Translations under genes and position numbers: made by a program
Part shown: one piece after another, positions 11,094 to 22,109 of the stretch
How positions within the stretch are numbered: the first letter of the stretch is position 1
Layout: each line of letters opens with the position of its first letter
Source: Agapetus fuscipes
Taxonomy: Eukaryota > Arthropoda > Insecta > Trichoptera > Glossosomatidae
Direction of reading: 5' to 3'
DNA length: 64,000 bases
Assembly (NCBI GenBank): GCA_951799405.1
Contig: OX637336.1
Span: forward strand, 16,411,479-16,475,478
The notes under the pieces: model-generated
What the model saw: the letters and a program-made list of their open reading frames with translations, nothing else
Told to the model about the DNA's origin: nothing
Database searches by the model: none

Positions 11094-11150
11094 GTGGCGT
11101 GCCTAGAGTTTCTGCCGTACGCATGCTGGAATAATTAAGGTTGCACTAAT
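11094..11150 (+). mobile_element. hAT-like element end
   Basis: CAGTGGCGTGCCTAGAGTTT followed by CTGCC...GCATGCTGGA matches the reverse complement of the right end of the hAT element at 62599-63292. Only one end is found here. Confidence 0.6.
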
Positions 11151-11151
11151 C

Positions 11152-11535
11152 TTAATCTAATCTAAATCTAAGTTGCAAAGATATGTATCATTTGAGATTC
11201 ATATTAAATGCATTCCCACAAGCAGACACGCATAATTTCGCGCTCACACATGCCGCATGTGGACCTACAATATAAAAACCCAATCTCAAATGAGCATAGC
11301 CCCTGCAACTCTTGCCGACCTTCCCTGAAACAGGGAAGCCCATGCTGTAAAAAATGGTGCACTTTGTCAATGTCACCCCTATTGCAGAGATGGACGGCAA
11401 AGTTGCTAGAGTTTTTGAATTTTAAGTACATACACATGCAGCATTTGTGAGCGGGAACTTACACGAGTCTATTTGTGGGCATGCATTTGATATGAGTTTT
11501 GAATGTTAGTATGTCTTTGCAACTTAGATTAGATA
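11152..11535. repeat. Head-to-head pair of Repeat A copies
   Basis: A minus-strand copy (11152-11337) ends at the CCCTGAAACAGGG hairpin and is directly followed by a plus-strand copy (11338-11535, CCATGCTGTAAAAAATGG to AACTTAGATTAGAT). Both lack their GGTTGGTATG ends. Confidence 0.8.
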
Positions 11536-12339
11536 CGTTTATCAAAAATGATACCCTTCATCCTATTTTACCATGTTTTACATAAAAGATAATAACAATA
11601 TTATCTTATAATAATATTAAATAATAATATTATCTTAGTCCTGGAGGCGAGAAATCGTCTTCAAGTCGAATGAAATAACTCATATGGAGGATGATATCAG
11701 CAAGAAGGCTACGAAAAACTTAATCAAAAGGATTTTAAATTGAACAATGATCTTCAATAGAATTGGCACTTGAAGAAGAAGTAAAATGTGTAGGTACTCT
11801 ATGCTACATGATATTTTTCATCCTAATCCCTATGGAATGATTTTCTTTACAAAATTAGAGTTATAATAAATGGTCGGCTTGTTAGAGATGACAGTTTACG
11901 AAATCCTCAATAAATATCTTTCAAAAGAGACACTTTAAATTCTGACTATTTGGCCCTAACCAAGTGGTTCTGAACTTTTTTCGATTATGGACCAATTTGG
12001 TAGTTTTCTTTCCATTGTTTTCTTTCGACCTTTTTCGAGGTTTTTACTTTTTTCGATTAGATACGCTTGGGTGAGTTATATAAATGTCGCACAAAATTAT
12101 AATAAACACATTTTTATAAATTCAAGATTATTAACAGAATTAGTCTGACTACTTCAATTCGAATGTCTTGATCAAGGTTGTCACCATTTAAAGAATTACA
12201 AGTTGTGTCTTCCATCCCACGCCAACCGAAAATGACTATTCGATCATCAAATAATTATCGATTATATTTTAAAGCAACAATCAATACATTAATAGGTAAT
12301 GGCTGATTGTCAATAAAAAAAATCATTTTGAATCTGAAT
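11536..12339. other. No gene seen
   Basis: AT-rich sequence without recognised exons or repeats, apart from ATA/TAT-rich runs near 11580-11635. Confidence 0.45.
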
Positions 12340-12745
12340 GATAATAACTGTAGTTTTAGCCGGTTGATGATGCAAGAGAGTTGCTGTCCGGTGTCTGTGG
12401 AAGCTGGAGCTTCCGGACGTTTAGCTCATCGTAGACATGGGCAAAGGAGGGCAAATTGGAGGGAAAGAGATAAAGAACCCCACACGATGGACATAATCAA
12501 GTGAAGACAGCAGCAGGCACCTCGGTGGTTGGAGCGCTGCGGACAGCGCAGTCAAGAGAGAATTGGAGAAGAGTGGTTGCTTCCATACCTACGGGGCACA
12601 ACCCTCAGCAATGAGGAACAAGATTAAGAAAAAGAGCTAAACCTACTATTAAGTATTCTTAAGATCTGTCTCTCTAATGACAAACCAGTACTACTCCATG
12701 CAGCTCTGGCCACACTTATTAGAATGGCGACAAAGTTACAGTAAC
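12340..12745 (+). pseudogene. LINE C-terminal and 3' tail fossils
   Basis: Translation with frameshifts gives GKGGQIGGKEIKNP, then SRENWRRVVASIPTGHNPQQ, the usual end of an insect non-LTR ORF2. At 12685-12745 a separate tail, GAATGGCGACAAAGTTACAG, matches the LINE 3' ends at 20500, 30660 and 63960. Confidence 0.65.
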
Positions 12746-12989
12746 AGTTTATTTTTGTGTATTGGTAATATTATATTTATTTTTGTGGACAGTCTGAGAT
12801 CGTTGGTAAGCCGGTGTTATTAAGATGTGTCTAGGAAAGTAGGACTCTAGATGCCGCACGCTAATACCGAAATAACTTCGAGAGTCTATGACTGTGGACA
12901 AGAAAGCAGTGACAGAAAACTAACGACCATTTCATAAGAACTGGCATTTCCCCTGTATTTTTTTATTATACACCTTTGCAGATACAATA

Positions 12990-13230
12990 AAATGGGAATT
13001 GATGGTGCTAAATAAGATCTACTGTGAATCAGTGTCCCACAGGGATCCGTCTTGTCTCCGATACAATTTGTCATCAACAATATACTGTAATGTGCATCAA
13101 TTTACTCCTATGCTGATGATATCACCAGTTATGGTGGTTTATTTTACGATGAGCTCCAAAATACGAGTAGGTACCTCACGATTTTTCAATCGTAGATCCT
13201 GGATAATTTCAATGGAGTCAGAAGCAAGTT
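12990..13230 (+). pseudogene. Non-LTR reverse transcriptase fragment
   Basis: One frame reads VPQGSVLSPIQFV, then after a stop SYADDITSYGG. These match the QGSVLSP and YADD motifs of the RT palm, YADD holding the two catalytic aspartates. At least two in-frame stops make it dead. Confidence 0.75.
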
Positions 13231-14156
13231 CTACCGTTCAAATTTTCTTGATGGGGTTACGTTCCAGGTCTAGATTATTACGGTTTAGCTCAACCAACGT
13301 TCTGCTGAGGTGGTCAGTACCTCTGCTAATGTGTCTCCAATTTGCTCTATCCTTACGCACTTCTTTCATCTCTTCTACATTCATGACTCTCTTCTCGTTC
13401 TCGCACTTAGCAGATTCTAGCTATTTTCAATCTCACTTATTTGATAAATTCTTTATTTCCAATTGTTCTCCTTTGATTCCCTTTTACCCTCTTTTTCATC
13501 AAATCATGCATTCTTTCTAGATGCCTGAATCAACTCATTTTACGCTTTTGTTGCAATTACAATACATTAGTAAACCTTTTCCTTATATTATGTCAATTTT
13601 CAGCAGTTACTTCGTGAAAGTATATTTTAAATAAAATAAAATTAATTTTGGTTTGAATTCACAGTGAACAAAATCCAAACAAAAAACATTTTATTTTATT
13701 TTTAACCTTTTTCTTAGTAACCCGGCCGGGTAACGATCCAATTTTTTATGTCGTCTCCTTTGGAAATAACCTTGGTAAAATGTTGTCAATAACTACAATT
13801 CGCATTTAAGAAGTGTGGAAACTATCTGTTCTGAGAAAACAAACAAAACGAAAATATAAATAGTACGTACGAGAATATTGCTAATGCTATTGCAAAATGT
13901 GGCAAATCAATTTGGCACTTAAAATTATACATGCAAATTCATCTCAAACACAATGAAAGATGATGTGTTTTGTATATTTTCAATGTTTATTATTTACGGA
14001 TTTAAAAAAAAACATTTTTTAACACTATGGCAATAATATAACGAATTTAAAAACAGTGCTGGCAACATATTTGAATAAGTTGAAAAACTTAACAAACAAA
14101 AAACATTCTAAATTTAAAAAAAATATCTACAACTTTCTTACTTTCTTGAAAGTAAA
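13231..14156. other. No gene seen
   Basis: The long chance frame near 13000-13520 is the wrong-frame reading of the RT fossil plus low-complexity TC-rich DNA. An M1-like fragment (AACCCGGCCGGGTAACGA) lies near 13720-13740. Confidence 0.5.
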
Positions 14157-14310
14157 TGGAGTCCGCATAAATTATTTGGACAAAAAATTGTAACGTCACG
14201 GATACACGGGTTGTTCAGAAAAGTCTAGCTCATGAATTGATGTTTAAGAACCTGGATAAATAGACCTGTGACGTTTTCCTCCCGAGAAAATTTTAAAATT
14301 GGAACATATC
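14157..14310 (+). mobile_element. MITE family M2, one end recognised
   Basis: It begins ATGGAGTCCGCATAAATT and has a CGTCAC...ACACGGGTTG core, like the M2 copies at 17327 and 49121. The right end is unclear. Confidence 0.45.
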
Positions 14311-14797
14311 ACATACGCACCCGATTGCATTATAAAATACGTTCCAAATTTAAATAAAATACCTATCACTTCCTCATTCCGTTGCAGGGAAACTTAGTAC
14401 TAATTCCGTCGGCAGGAATTTTCTTTCAACGATTGTTTTCTTTTCCGTTGTAATTTAAAGGGATAAAAACGCGCAGGTATTTTTAGATTTTATTTCATTC
14501 AGCGGTCAGAATGGAAATAAATAAACCTCGTGTGTATTTAACTGCATACATAGCCAGATCCTTTATGTGACACGTCGCGAGAAAAAGGTCTGTGGCGTCG
14601 AATTCAAGACATTTAATGGATGTTATTTGTAGCAGTTTTAGAACACAAAAGAAACATGATTATTTATAATTATTTACTGCAATTGGAAAATAAAAATGGT
14701 TGGTAATAGTAATTTATAATTCGATGGCAAACGTATATTGTATTATGTTTTCTCGTAGGGAAAACTTTTAGTTTTATTTACTAGAGTCCTTAGCAAC

Positions 14798-15016
14798 TAT
14801 AATCTAAATTGCAAAGATAAATTAACATTAAAAAAAAACAAATTCATACTAAATGCTTGCCCACAAACAATACGTATAAGGTCAAGCTTGCATGTGTACT
14901 TACAAATTAAAATCCAAACCTTAAATGAACATAGACCCTGCAACTCCATGAAACAGGAGTGACATCGACAAAGTAAACCATTTTTTACAGTAATAACCTA
15001 TAAGTCAAGGAATTAA
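14798..15016 (-). repeat. Repeat A, diverged copy
   Basis: It runs from TAATCTAAATTGCAAAGAT to CCTATAAGTCAAGGAAT with internal deletions. Confidence 0.8.
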
Positions 15017-15193
15017 GCAACCAATAAAAATATACACTTTAGGTAGTCTTTACTTTAGAAACCCGCCCGTACGACGTAACAGCCTTTTGTCTATGGAATT
15101 TATGGAGACTCCAATGAACTTCGAATGATGTGAAATAAATAACAACTGATGACAAAACATATACAAGAAAATATATTTCTGATTATAATAAGT

Positions 15194-15456
15194 ATATTCC
15201 TTGATTGATAGGTTGGTATGAGGCTGACCACCCACACTGTAAAAAAATATTCACTTTGCCAATGTCACCCCTGTTTCAGGGAAGGTCGGCAAGAGTTGCA
15301 GGGCTTAGGTTCATTTGAGATTGGGTATTTATATTGTATGTAGGTCCACATTCGGCATGTGTGAGCGCGAAATTATGCGTGTCTGCTTGTGGGAATGCAT
15401 TTAATATGAATCTCAAATGATACATATCTTTTCAGCTTAGATTTAGATTTAGATTA
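15194..15456 (+). repeat. Repeat A, full-length copy
   Basis: It runs from TTCCTTGATTGATAGGTTGG to GCTTAGATTTAGATTTAGAT, whose tail is a short tandem repeat. It shows both internal hairpin segments. Confidence 0.87.
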
Positions 15457-15711
15457 TGCTTTAGTTGTATTTTTCTTTACGAAATTAAAAGTAATCAACT
15501 CGGAACAAAAACCATACACAAATAAATGGTGACATCTCACGACCGGTTTGCTAAAGAAAATGCAAAAAAAAAAATTGTTGAATGCTATGAACCGTAGTCC
15601 CATACAAGTGACATTTTCCCGCCGAGAAAAAAATTATATATTTAAATCTGTTAATTTTTATTTATTTATTAAATACAAATAATATATATTTGAAATAGTT
15701 ATCTTCTACAG

Positions 15712-15753
15712 AGTCGCTAATTTGTAGTAGGTACCTACTACAAATTAGCGACT
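15712..15753. other. Perfect 42-bp palindrome
   Basis: Each 21-bp arm (AGTCGCTAATTTGTAGTAGGT and its complement) meets without a spacer. It is not part of a recognised repeat. Confidence 0.85.
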
Positions 15754-15959
15754 TGATATTAATTAATTATTCTGAATAAAAGGAAAACTTGAGAATCGCA
15801 GGGGGAGATTTTTTCAGTTTTATGTCACATAGGCTACTAATTAAATAAATAAAAATTTATTACATTAAATTATAAAAGTACAGTCAATGTTCAAACACCT
15901 TTAACAGCTGAAAATATTAATAAGAGAAACTTTTTTTTTATTAGGAACTATTTTCTCGC

Positions 15960-16094
15960 CGAACAAACGTCAGTTTTGTTTGGCTCTGCCGACCTTAGCA
16001 AACAATAACAAAATATTTGTATGCCTTTTCTCTAGTACCCCGGCCCAGGTATAGACACAATATTGTCAATGTCAATTCCCGTGCGGGCCTCATT
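15960..16094 (-). mobile_element. MITE family M1, partial
   Basis: It contains GACCTTAGCAAACAATAACA, TACCCCGGCCCAGGTAT and the end GTGCGGGCCTCATTT. Confidence 0.6.
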
Positions 16095-16299
16095 TGAAAG
16101 AAAAATCGCGTACAACTTTTTCATCTAATGGTATTTTTGTACTATTTCCATTTTAAACTTTCGATTTATTACATTACAAAATAATTTATAGATTAAACAG
16201 CTGAAAAAAGTTTCACCGGGCAGCACTCACTGATTTATTTGAATTTGACACTTTGAAAAAAGAACAATAATGAAACAGTAAAGAAATTGCACTGTCAAG

Positions 16300-16555
16300 G
16301 AGCAGAACATTCATATGTTGAGTTTTTTACTGCAATAATTGTTCGGAATTAAGAGATTATCGCGGTCATTTGCGTAAATATTTATCGTGTGTCGCATTCG
16401 AGAGGAATAGACAGACGCTGTTGTCGCCATGCGGTAGCGAAATGAGACTGTTTCGTGTTTGTGCTTTCGGAGTTTGGTCCAGAAAGAAATGTCACATGTC
16501 CCGATATTTCTAAGACGAAAGCATTCTCTACAACGATTCACGACAATAATCTACA
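16300..16555. other. CpG-richer patch of unknown nature
   Basis: This segment has more CG dinucleotides than its surroundings and an open minus-strand frame of about 76 codons (16541-16311). There is no homology, splice signal or context to call it a gene. It could be an old repeat or an unannotated 5' exon. Confidence 0.25.
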
Positions 16556-16609
16556 AATCGATACCTTAAATGTAACACTGAATAAGTACTTATTCACTGT
16601 ACCGTAACT

Positions 16610-16880
16610 CTGTCGCCATTCCGCTAGGGGTTGCCAGAGCCTCCGCAGAGTTGCCTCCATTTTTTCCTATCCAATGCCACCCCGGTTCAGGGAACGGCGG
16701 CAGGAGTTGCAAGGTTTATGTCCATGTGAGGTTTTCCTTATTTGTATGCACACATGCAGAATTTGTAGGCGCGAACCTTTGTATATCCCATTCTTTCACA
16801 ATCTCCACAATATGATCACTCCATACTTTTCTCGGTCGTCCCTTCCCTCTTTTTCCTTTCACACTTTCTTTGTATACATA
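16610..16880 (-). pseudogene. LINE 3' end, interrupted
   Basis: The complement of GTTACGGTACAG-type tail is visible: CCGTAACTCTGTCGCCATTC then CCTCCGCAGAGTTGCCTCC. The same strand resumes after the Repeat A insert with CATTCTTTCACAATCTCCAC. It matches 32325-32575 and 44750-45075. Confidence 0.65.
16672..16785 (+). repeat. Repeat A3 fragment
   Basis: It spans AATGCCACCCCGGTTCAGGG to TTGTAGGCGCGAACCT only. Confidence 0.8.
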
Positions 16881-17015
16881 CTGATTTGAGTAATCATTGA
16901 TTAAACCTTTTATTCGGTGAAACTTCTCATTGTAAGTGAATGAATTATTAGGAAGTACCTACTCATGACAAATTTCCAAACATCAGGATTTTCACACTTT
17001 CTTAAGGTGCTATTC

Positions 17016-17240
17016 TTAGATATTTTAGTCATCCGTTGAGCCCACGCTTTGACAAAGTAATGATGCATTTGTATGAAGACCTGTCAATCCAAGATGGCTG
17101 CAAGTGAACAGCTGATTAGTCTTCATACAAATATTACCAAAATTCGGTAGGTATAAGAATGACCGTGGTGATGAGACTTCCAGCCCAGGCATCATTAGTT
17201 TGTCAAAGCGTGGGCTCAACGGACGATGAAAATGTCTAAA
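17016..17240. mobile_element. MITE with about 40-bp inverted ends
   Basis: The left arm at 17030-17066 (CCGTTGAGCCCACGCTTTGA) is the complement of the right arm at 17189-17228. The outer bases also pair imperfectly (TTAGATATTTTAGTC). Part of the interior, CCGTGGTGATGAGACTTCCA, resembles 36965-36995. Confidence 0.75.
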
Positions 17241-17326
17241 AATAACACTGTTAGTGTTTTCTTTCGTAGAAAAGAAGAAAGAAGGTGCATTTTTCTAAGA
17301 AACACACGTTAGCACTTATTGTCGAT

Positions 17327-17481
17327 ATGGACTCGACACAAGTTTCAATGGCAAAATATTGCGACGTCACACGGCCGGATTGCTAGAGAAAAGTCTCAGT
17401 AATATTTTGTGGCTAGTTGCTAATGACCCTAGTCACATAGACATGGATTTTTTTACATAGAGAACTTTGAGCGGAGTCCAT
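17327..17481 (+). mobile_element. MITE family M2
   Basis: A 155-bp element with ends ATGGACTC and GAGTCCAT, flanked on each side by CGAT. Its core, CGACGTCACACGGCCGGATT, resembles that of M1. Confidence 0.7.
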
Positions 17482-17492
17482 CGATTCAATAA

Positions 17493-17765
17493 TATTTTTT
17501 TTTTTTTTTAATATTCGGTGGTCGTTTTCTTTGTTGTGAATCGCTATTCAAGAACTCTCTGCGAGCTTGGTCCTCGCAACAGAAAGCGTCAATTTCTCAA
17601 ACAAGACCCATTATCTGTAAGGCTGGATGGGCATTTTGTGACCGGTCTTTGATATGAGCTGATGATTTACAAAATGAAATGTCATTTTTTGTGCTCGGGA
17701 ATTCAACACGTTACCTTCCAATTTCAAGTTCGAAGCGTTGGTCACTTGACTACGTCCCTTTTTCC
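17493..17765 (-). mobile_element. tRNA-derived SINE3
   Basis: On the minus strand it begins with a degraded tRNA-like head (GTAGTCAAGTGACCAACGCT ... GAATTCCCGAGCAC) and ends toward an A-rich tail (T run at 17493-17508 on plus). It aligns along its length with 61840-62130. Confidence 0.65.
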
Positions 17766-18151
17766 TAAGTAATAATTATATGATTATTTTTCCGTTCCTT
17801 TATTTTTCTTTTGCTCTGTCATCCTTAAAAAATGGTGTTTCTGAATGAATAATAGCATGTTCCTAGAAATCTTCATTCATTTAAAATGCCTATGAATAAT
17901 TCAACTAAAATATGTGAACCACTCGTGAAGGGTCACTATTTTCCGAAATAAAACTTGATAAAAAAATAATGAGTTGAATTATTCACTGAAAATAAATAAG
18001 AAATTGATCTATTTGTGTAGCTTAGTAGTGTTGAAAGGAACGAGATTTTTTGCACCTATACTTTTTTCTTGAGGAAAATGTCTACTGGCTCTGTTTATCT
18101 ATATGCTGTTCTATATAAACTAAATCAGTTTAAATGCAGATAAAGCTTATG

Positions 18152-18279
18152 AATGAGAACTTGCTTTTTTGTTCATCGGAGCAACCAATAACAAAATATT
18201 TTTATGCCTTTTCTCTAGCAACCTTGCCGGGTAACGAAACAATATTGTCTATGCTGCCAATTCACGTACGGATCTCATT
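18152..18279 (-). mobile_element. MITE family M1
   Basis: Ends AATGAGAACTTGC and CGTACGGATCTCATT; core AGCAACCTTGCCGGGTAACG. Confidence 0.7.
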
Positions 18280-18411
18280 CTTTTTCAGTCCGCACGCGGA
18301 ATACGTTAGTATCTACCCGCATCACGACAAATCGGTCAGCGGATAACTCGTCAGCAGACAGCTCGTCCATGGAAAAATTGGTCACACGACAGTTCGTGCA
18401 AACGACATTTC

Positions 18412-18684
18412 GGTCACAGACAACTCGTACACAGACGACAATTTTGTTACACGACAGTTCATACAAACGATATTTCGGTCACAGACAACTCGTACACAGA
18501 CACAGACGACAATTTTGTCACACGACATTTCATGCAAACGACATTCCGGTCACAGACAACTCGTACACAGACGACAATTTTGTCACACGACAGTTCATGC
18601 AAACGATATTTCGGTCACAGACAACTCGTACACAGACCCAGACAACAATTTCGTCACACGACAGTTCATCTACATGACAATATA
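18412..18684. repeat. Minisatellite of 65-71 bp units within FB1
   Basis: Four units start at 18412, 18477, 18548 and 18613. Each begins GGTCACAGACAACTCGTACA; the 71-bp spacing comes from an extra CACAGA. Each unit contains several shorter ACGACA-type subunits. Confidence 0.85.
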
Positions 18685-18784
18685 GGTCCATAGAGATCTC
18701 CATCACAGAAAACTTGCTCTCCGAAAATTCTTTGAACTGCAGATGAATTTATGGTAGTTTTCTCTCATTGTGCTGTATGTGGAT

Positions 18785-19030
18785 CCTATAACTACCTAAT
18801 AGAGATTCACAGATTTAAGAATTCGTGAATTAAACAGTTTATTGGGTATAACTTCTCACAGTAAGTGAACTTATTATAAAGAAGTGCTGAACTACAAAGT
18901 GAAATTCTGAACTACAGGATTTTCACACGTTTTTCGTGTTTTAGAAAAAAGAAAAAAGGTGCATTTATAGAAGAAACTCATGTTAGCTAAATATGTCACG
19001 TGTTCAGTTTTACTTTTGAAGTATTGATAT
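18785..19030. mobile_element. MITE M3, right half
   Basis: AACTTCTCACAGTAAGTGAA ... CTACAGGATTTTCACAC ... CAGTTTTACTTTTGAAGTAT matches the 3' half of family M3. It lies in the loop of FB1. Confidence 0.65.
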
Positions 19031-19588
19031 ATTGTATGTGACCAAAATGTCGTGTGGACGAACTGTCATGTGACCGAACTGTCATGCAGCCGAGCTGTCT
19101 CTGGACGGGTTGTCTGTGACCGATTTGTCGTGAAACAGTATCTACCTCGTTCATAGTACGGCGATTTGTAGTAAAGCAGATTCGGATAATCGAAGCTCTA
19201 CTGTACCACTTTGAGTGTGAGTAAAACATTGAGTATTTGTAAAATCATCATGTACAAAATATGAGGGTTTTTTTTAAAAAAAAAGAGTGATATTTCCGTC
19301 ATGCAAGTTTCCTATCTCAGTCACGCGATATGTTAAAAAGTAAACGACAAAAGTGAACAAACTTGTTCTCCATCTAATTGTTTAAAATAAGTGTACAATA
19401 ATTAGTGTTTCAGTTTTCTCTGGTATTATTTTAAAATCGAATATTACTTATTTATTTATTTACGACATAATATGCCATCTATACTTTGTCCTGGTTAGAA
19501 ACAAATCTTAAAATTATGTTCCAAATAATGATTCATTATTTTTTTTGACCATTGATTATCTACTTATGAAATCTCGTCCTCTTAGTGT

Positions 19589-19786
19589 TTGTTTGTCTTA
19601 CGTCCATCAGAGGTAATATTACATTAGCAATGTTTGGATGGGTACTAGACCAATGTCTCTTATGAAAACTGGAAATCGATTTAAAAAATATACAAGGCAA
19701 CTCTCTCATTATCGTGTTTTTCTTAGCTCAGATTGTGTAGAATGACAGGTCATCTTTGAATTAAATGGTAGATAAGCCAAACAAAG
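19589..19786. mobile_element. MITE family M4
   Basis: Ends TTAGTGTTTGTTTGTCTTA and GATAAGCCAAACAAA; interior CCATCAGAGGTAATATTAC and TTCTTAGCTCAGATTGTGT. Confidence 0.7.
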
Positions 19787-20104
19787 AAATGGGGGGACGG
19801 AGTGTCAATCTCCACTGGTGTGGGCAAGAGAAGAAGAATAATAAATAAAGAAAAGACAGACCTGTTTAAGTTATAGTCTATCACCATGCTGCTTTTGAAG
19901 GTCTCTGCTAGTTGGGCTTCTGGAAGATAAAAAGAGAGAGATGTTCACAAAATTGTGGGGAAAAAAATGGATATCCAGTGAACGTAAAAAAAGGAATTAG
20001 TGTGAGATCGATGACTAGAAAGGCACTGAAATAATAGAGTTTGCAGTGATTGGATGATGAACGAGTGTGGTATAAAAGAGAATATGAGAATGAAAGTACC
20101 TCCA

Positions 20105-20515
20105 AAAAAAGCACGATGAGATGGTTCGGACATCTTGAAAGAATGGATGATGAACGACTAATGATGAAAGTGTACAGAAATGCCCGAGGAAAGCGTGGAA
20201 GGTGAAGACCGAGGAAGGAATGGATAGACACAAATAGGTGAGATAGAAAATAATTGAACCTGCAGAGTGAGAATAAGAGAAGAATATGTATCAGGAAACT
20301 GATGCATGTTGAAGGGATGAAAAAGGTATGTGACAGAAAAAAGTGGAGACGCATCTGCGAAGGTACCGGCCAACCCTAGTGGAACGGCGGCGGGATATAG
20401 AGACAGAGAAAGGTATATTGAGAAATAGTATGCAAGATTAGGAAGAATTGGAGGCAACTCTGCAGAGGCTCTGGACACCCTTAGCGGAATGGCGAAAGCG
20501 CTACGGTTACAGTTT
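20105..20515 (+). pseudogene. LINE ORF2 C-terminus and 3' tail
   Basis: The frame reads MRWFGHLERMDDERL, then RGKRGR, stop, RPRKEWID, the classic C-terminal tail of insect non-LTR retrotransposons. It continues to CTCTGCAGAGGCTCTGGACA and GCGCTACGGTTACAGTTTC. Antisense frames here are chance. Confidence 0.75.
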
Positions 20516-21369
20516 CAAGTACCTAAGGCATAAAAATAAGAATTCTTACACACAATCGAAAGCATTCGTCCATTGTTCACGAGGTATGTACTTTTAAATG
20601 TTTGTAGCAGCTCAGGAACACTCATGGTATGTTCACAAAGTTGTAAAACCAATCTGATAATTTAAAAGAAAATTTTAAAAAATGTACGAAAAAAAATAGA
20701 GAAAAAAACAAATTAACGTACATATCGCCAGGGCCAAAAAAATGCTGTTGGTTTGATCTGCAATGCTGGCGGTTAAAGCCCGTTACAGACTAGATGCATT
20801 CTGCCCGGTTTGTCGAATTACCGGGTCAAAAGTCTAGTAGCGTATGAAGATGTATGAAAGCTTTCACACAGTCTGTCCTTTTTTTCCATAGACAAACCAT
20901 AGACCAACTGGGCAGAATGCGTTTAGCGTGAAAAGAACCTACAGCTTTGAAATAAAAATGAGTTTTTTTTATAGTTTTTTCTTATATATTGGAGAGATTT
21001 TGTCTATTGTTATATAGTTATTAATGGGGTTGAGTTTTATTTTTTCAGGACACATGCAGTATGTTTTAGTTCGACTTACGTACGCTTCTATCGAAAAACA
21101 TAGATTATCGATCACATTTGACTTAAATGTTTGTGAACACACCATGTAGATACGTGTTAAACATAAAATGTCTATAGAGGTAAGTGAACCTGAGATGAAT
21201 GACTAATAAGTGACGAGATCGACCGTTAACTCAGAACTTGATGCAGAGACACCAAAGCCGCAAGATCTAGCAACCAGATACAATACAGCCCATACAATAC
21301 TTGTAGCACGGTTGACCACAATAAAAACGTGAGTTGATTAGATGCGTTAACCCTGAATTGAACGAAATT
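20516..21369. other. No gene seen
   Basis: AT-rich. The words GTTTGATCTGCAATGCTGGCG near 20753 recur near 34160, so a minor repeat lies here. Confidence 0.4.
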
Positions 21370-21612
21370 CGTATCATTATCGACCCCTTAAAGATAAAAC
21401 TGAATAAGTGGCATTAAGCTAACATGGGCTTTTCAGATAAATGCATCCTTTTTCTTATTTTCTACGAGAGAAATCACAAATAAATTGTGAAAATCCTGTA
21501 GATTAGAAGTTTTTCATGAGCACTGCCTTATAATAAGTTCACTTACTATAATAAGTTACAACCAGTAAAACGTTTTATCCACGATTTCTTAAATCAGTGA
21601 ATCAAGATAACA
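21370..21612. mobile_element. MITE M3, left half
   Basis: ATCGACCCCTTAAAGATAAAAC, then TAACATGGGCTTTTCAGATA, AGTTTTTCATGAGCACTGCC and a TAAATCAGTGAATCA end. Confidence 0.6.
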
Positions 21613-21645
21613 ACGGATTGTCGTGCGGAAGGAGTATGATTAATT

Positions 21646-21855
21646 AAGATTCATATTACATGCATTCCCACAAGCAGACACGTATAAACACGCGTTTACA
21701 CAAGCCGCATGTTGACTTTCAACATAAGAAACCAAGCTCAAATGAACATAAGTCCTACGACTTTCCCAAACTTTCCCTGAAAGTGACATTGGCAAAGTGA
21801 ACCATATTTTACAGTATGGGTGGTCAGCCTCATACCAATCTATTAGTCAAGTAAC
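21646..21855 (-). repeat. Repeat A
   Basis: AAGATTCATATTACATGCAT to CCAATCTATTAGTCAAGTAA. The tail segment is missing and the hairpin segment is deleted. Confidence 0.8.
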
Positions 21856-22109
21856 ACAATGATGATGATGATGATGAAATGTAGAGTTGACGCTCGGGGC
21901 TCAGATATTTGAGGGTAAATTGTAAATGTAAGTTTCAATTTAAACTATACACAATGGAGATGAATGAATTTCATGATTTATCAACAATTACTACAGATTG
22001 AATTATTACAAACGGCAGTCAACATAATTGTCCATAATTCTTATTGGACACGAGCATAATATCAGGGGCGAGCAAGCCATAGAGTGACAGGATAATAGGC
22101 AAAATAAAT

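Larger units (their letters stand above)
16556..17326. mobile_element. MITE M3 remnant carrying three nested insertions
   Basis: The left end is ATCGATACCTTAAATGTAA. M3 interior words resume near 16900-17010 (AACTTCTCATTGTAAGTGA) and 17265-17325 (AAGGTGCATTTTTCTAAG). Nested within are a minus-strand LINE tail (16610-16880), a Repeat A3 fragment (16672-16785) inside that LINE, and another TIR element (17016-17240). Confidence 0.6.
18300..19150. repeat. Foldback element FB1 built of GACA-type motifs
   Basis: The left arm (about 18310-18400: CACGACAAATCGGTC, then AACTCGTC, CAGACAGCTCGTCC) is mirrored in the right arm (about 19035-19145: GGACGGGTTGTC, GACCGATTTGTCGTG). The arms consist of 10-16-bp degenerate units of the type ACGACARTTCGTC. 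A related pair of arms lies at 36060-36428. Confidence 0.65.

Noticed and set aside
12999..13520. A 173-codon plus-strand open frame
   Set aside because: The recognisable RT motifs (QGSVLSP, YADD) are in another frame; this one has no features and runs into low-complexity DNA.
18412..18684. Possible CRISPR-like array
   Set aside because: The units are adjacent tandem repeats of 65-71 bp without unique spacers, in a eukaryotic genome.
19908..20478. Several overlapping minus-strand open frames rich in Phe, Ser and Leu
   Set aside because: They are antisense to a LINE C-terminus whose plus-strand reading (RWFGHLERMDDERL) is recognisable.
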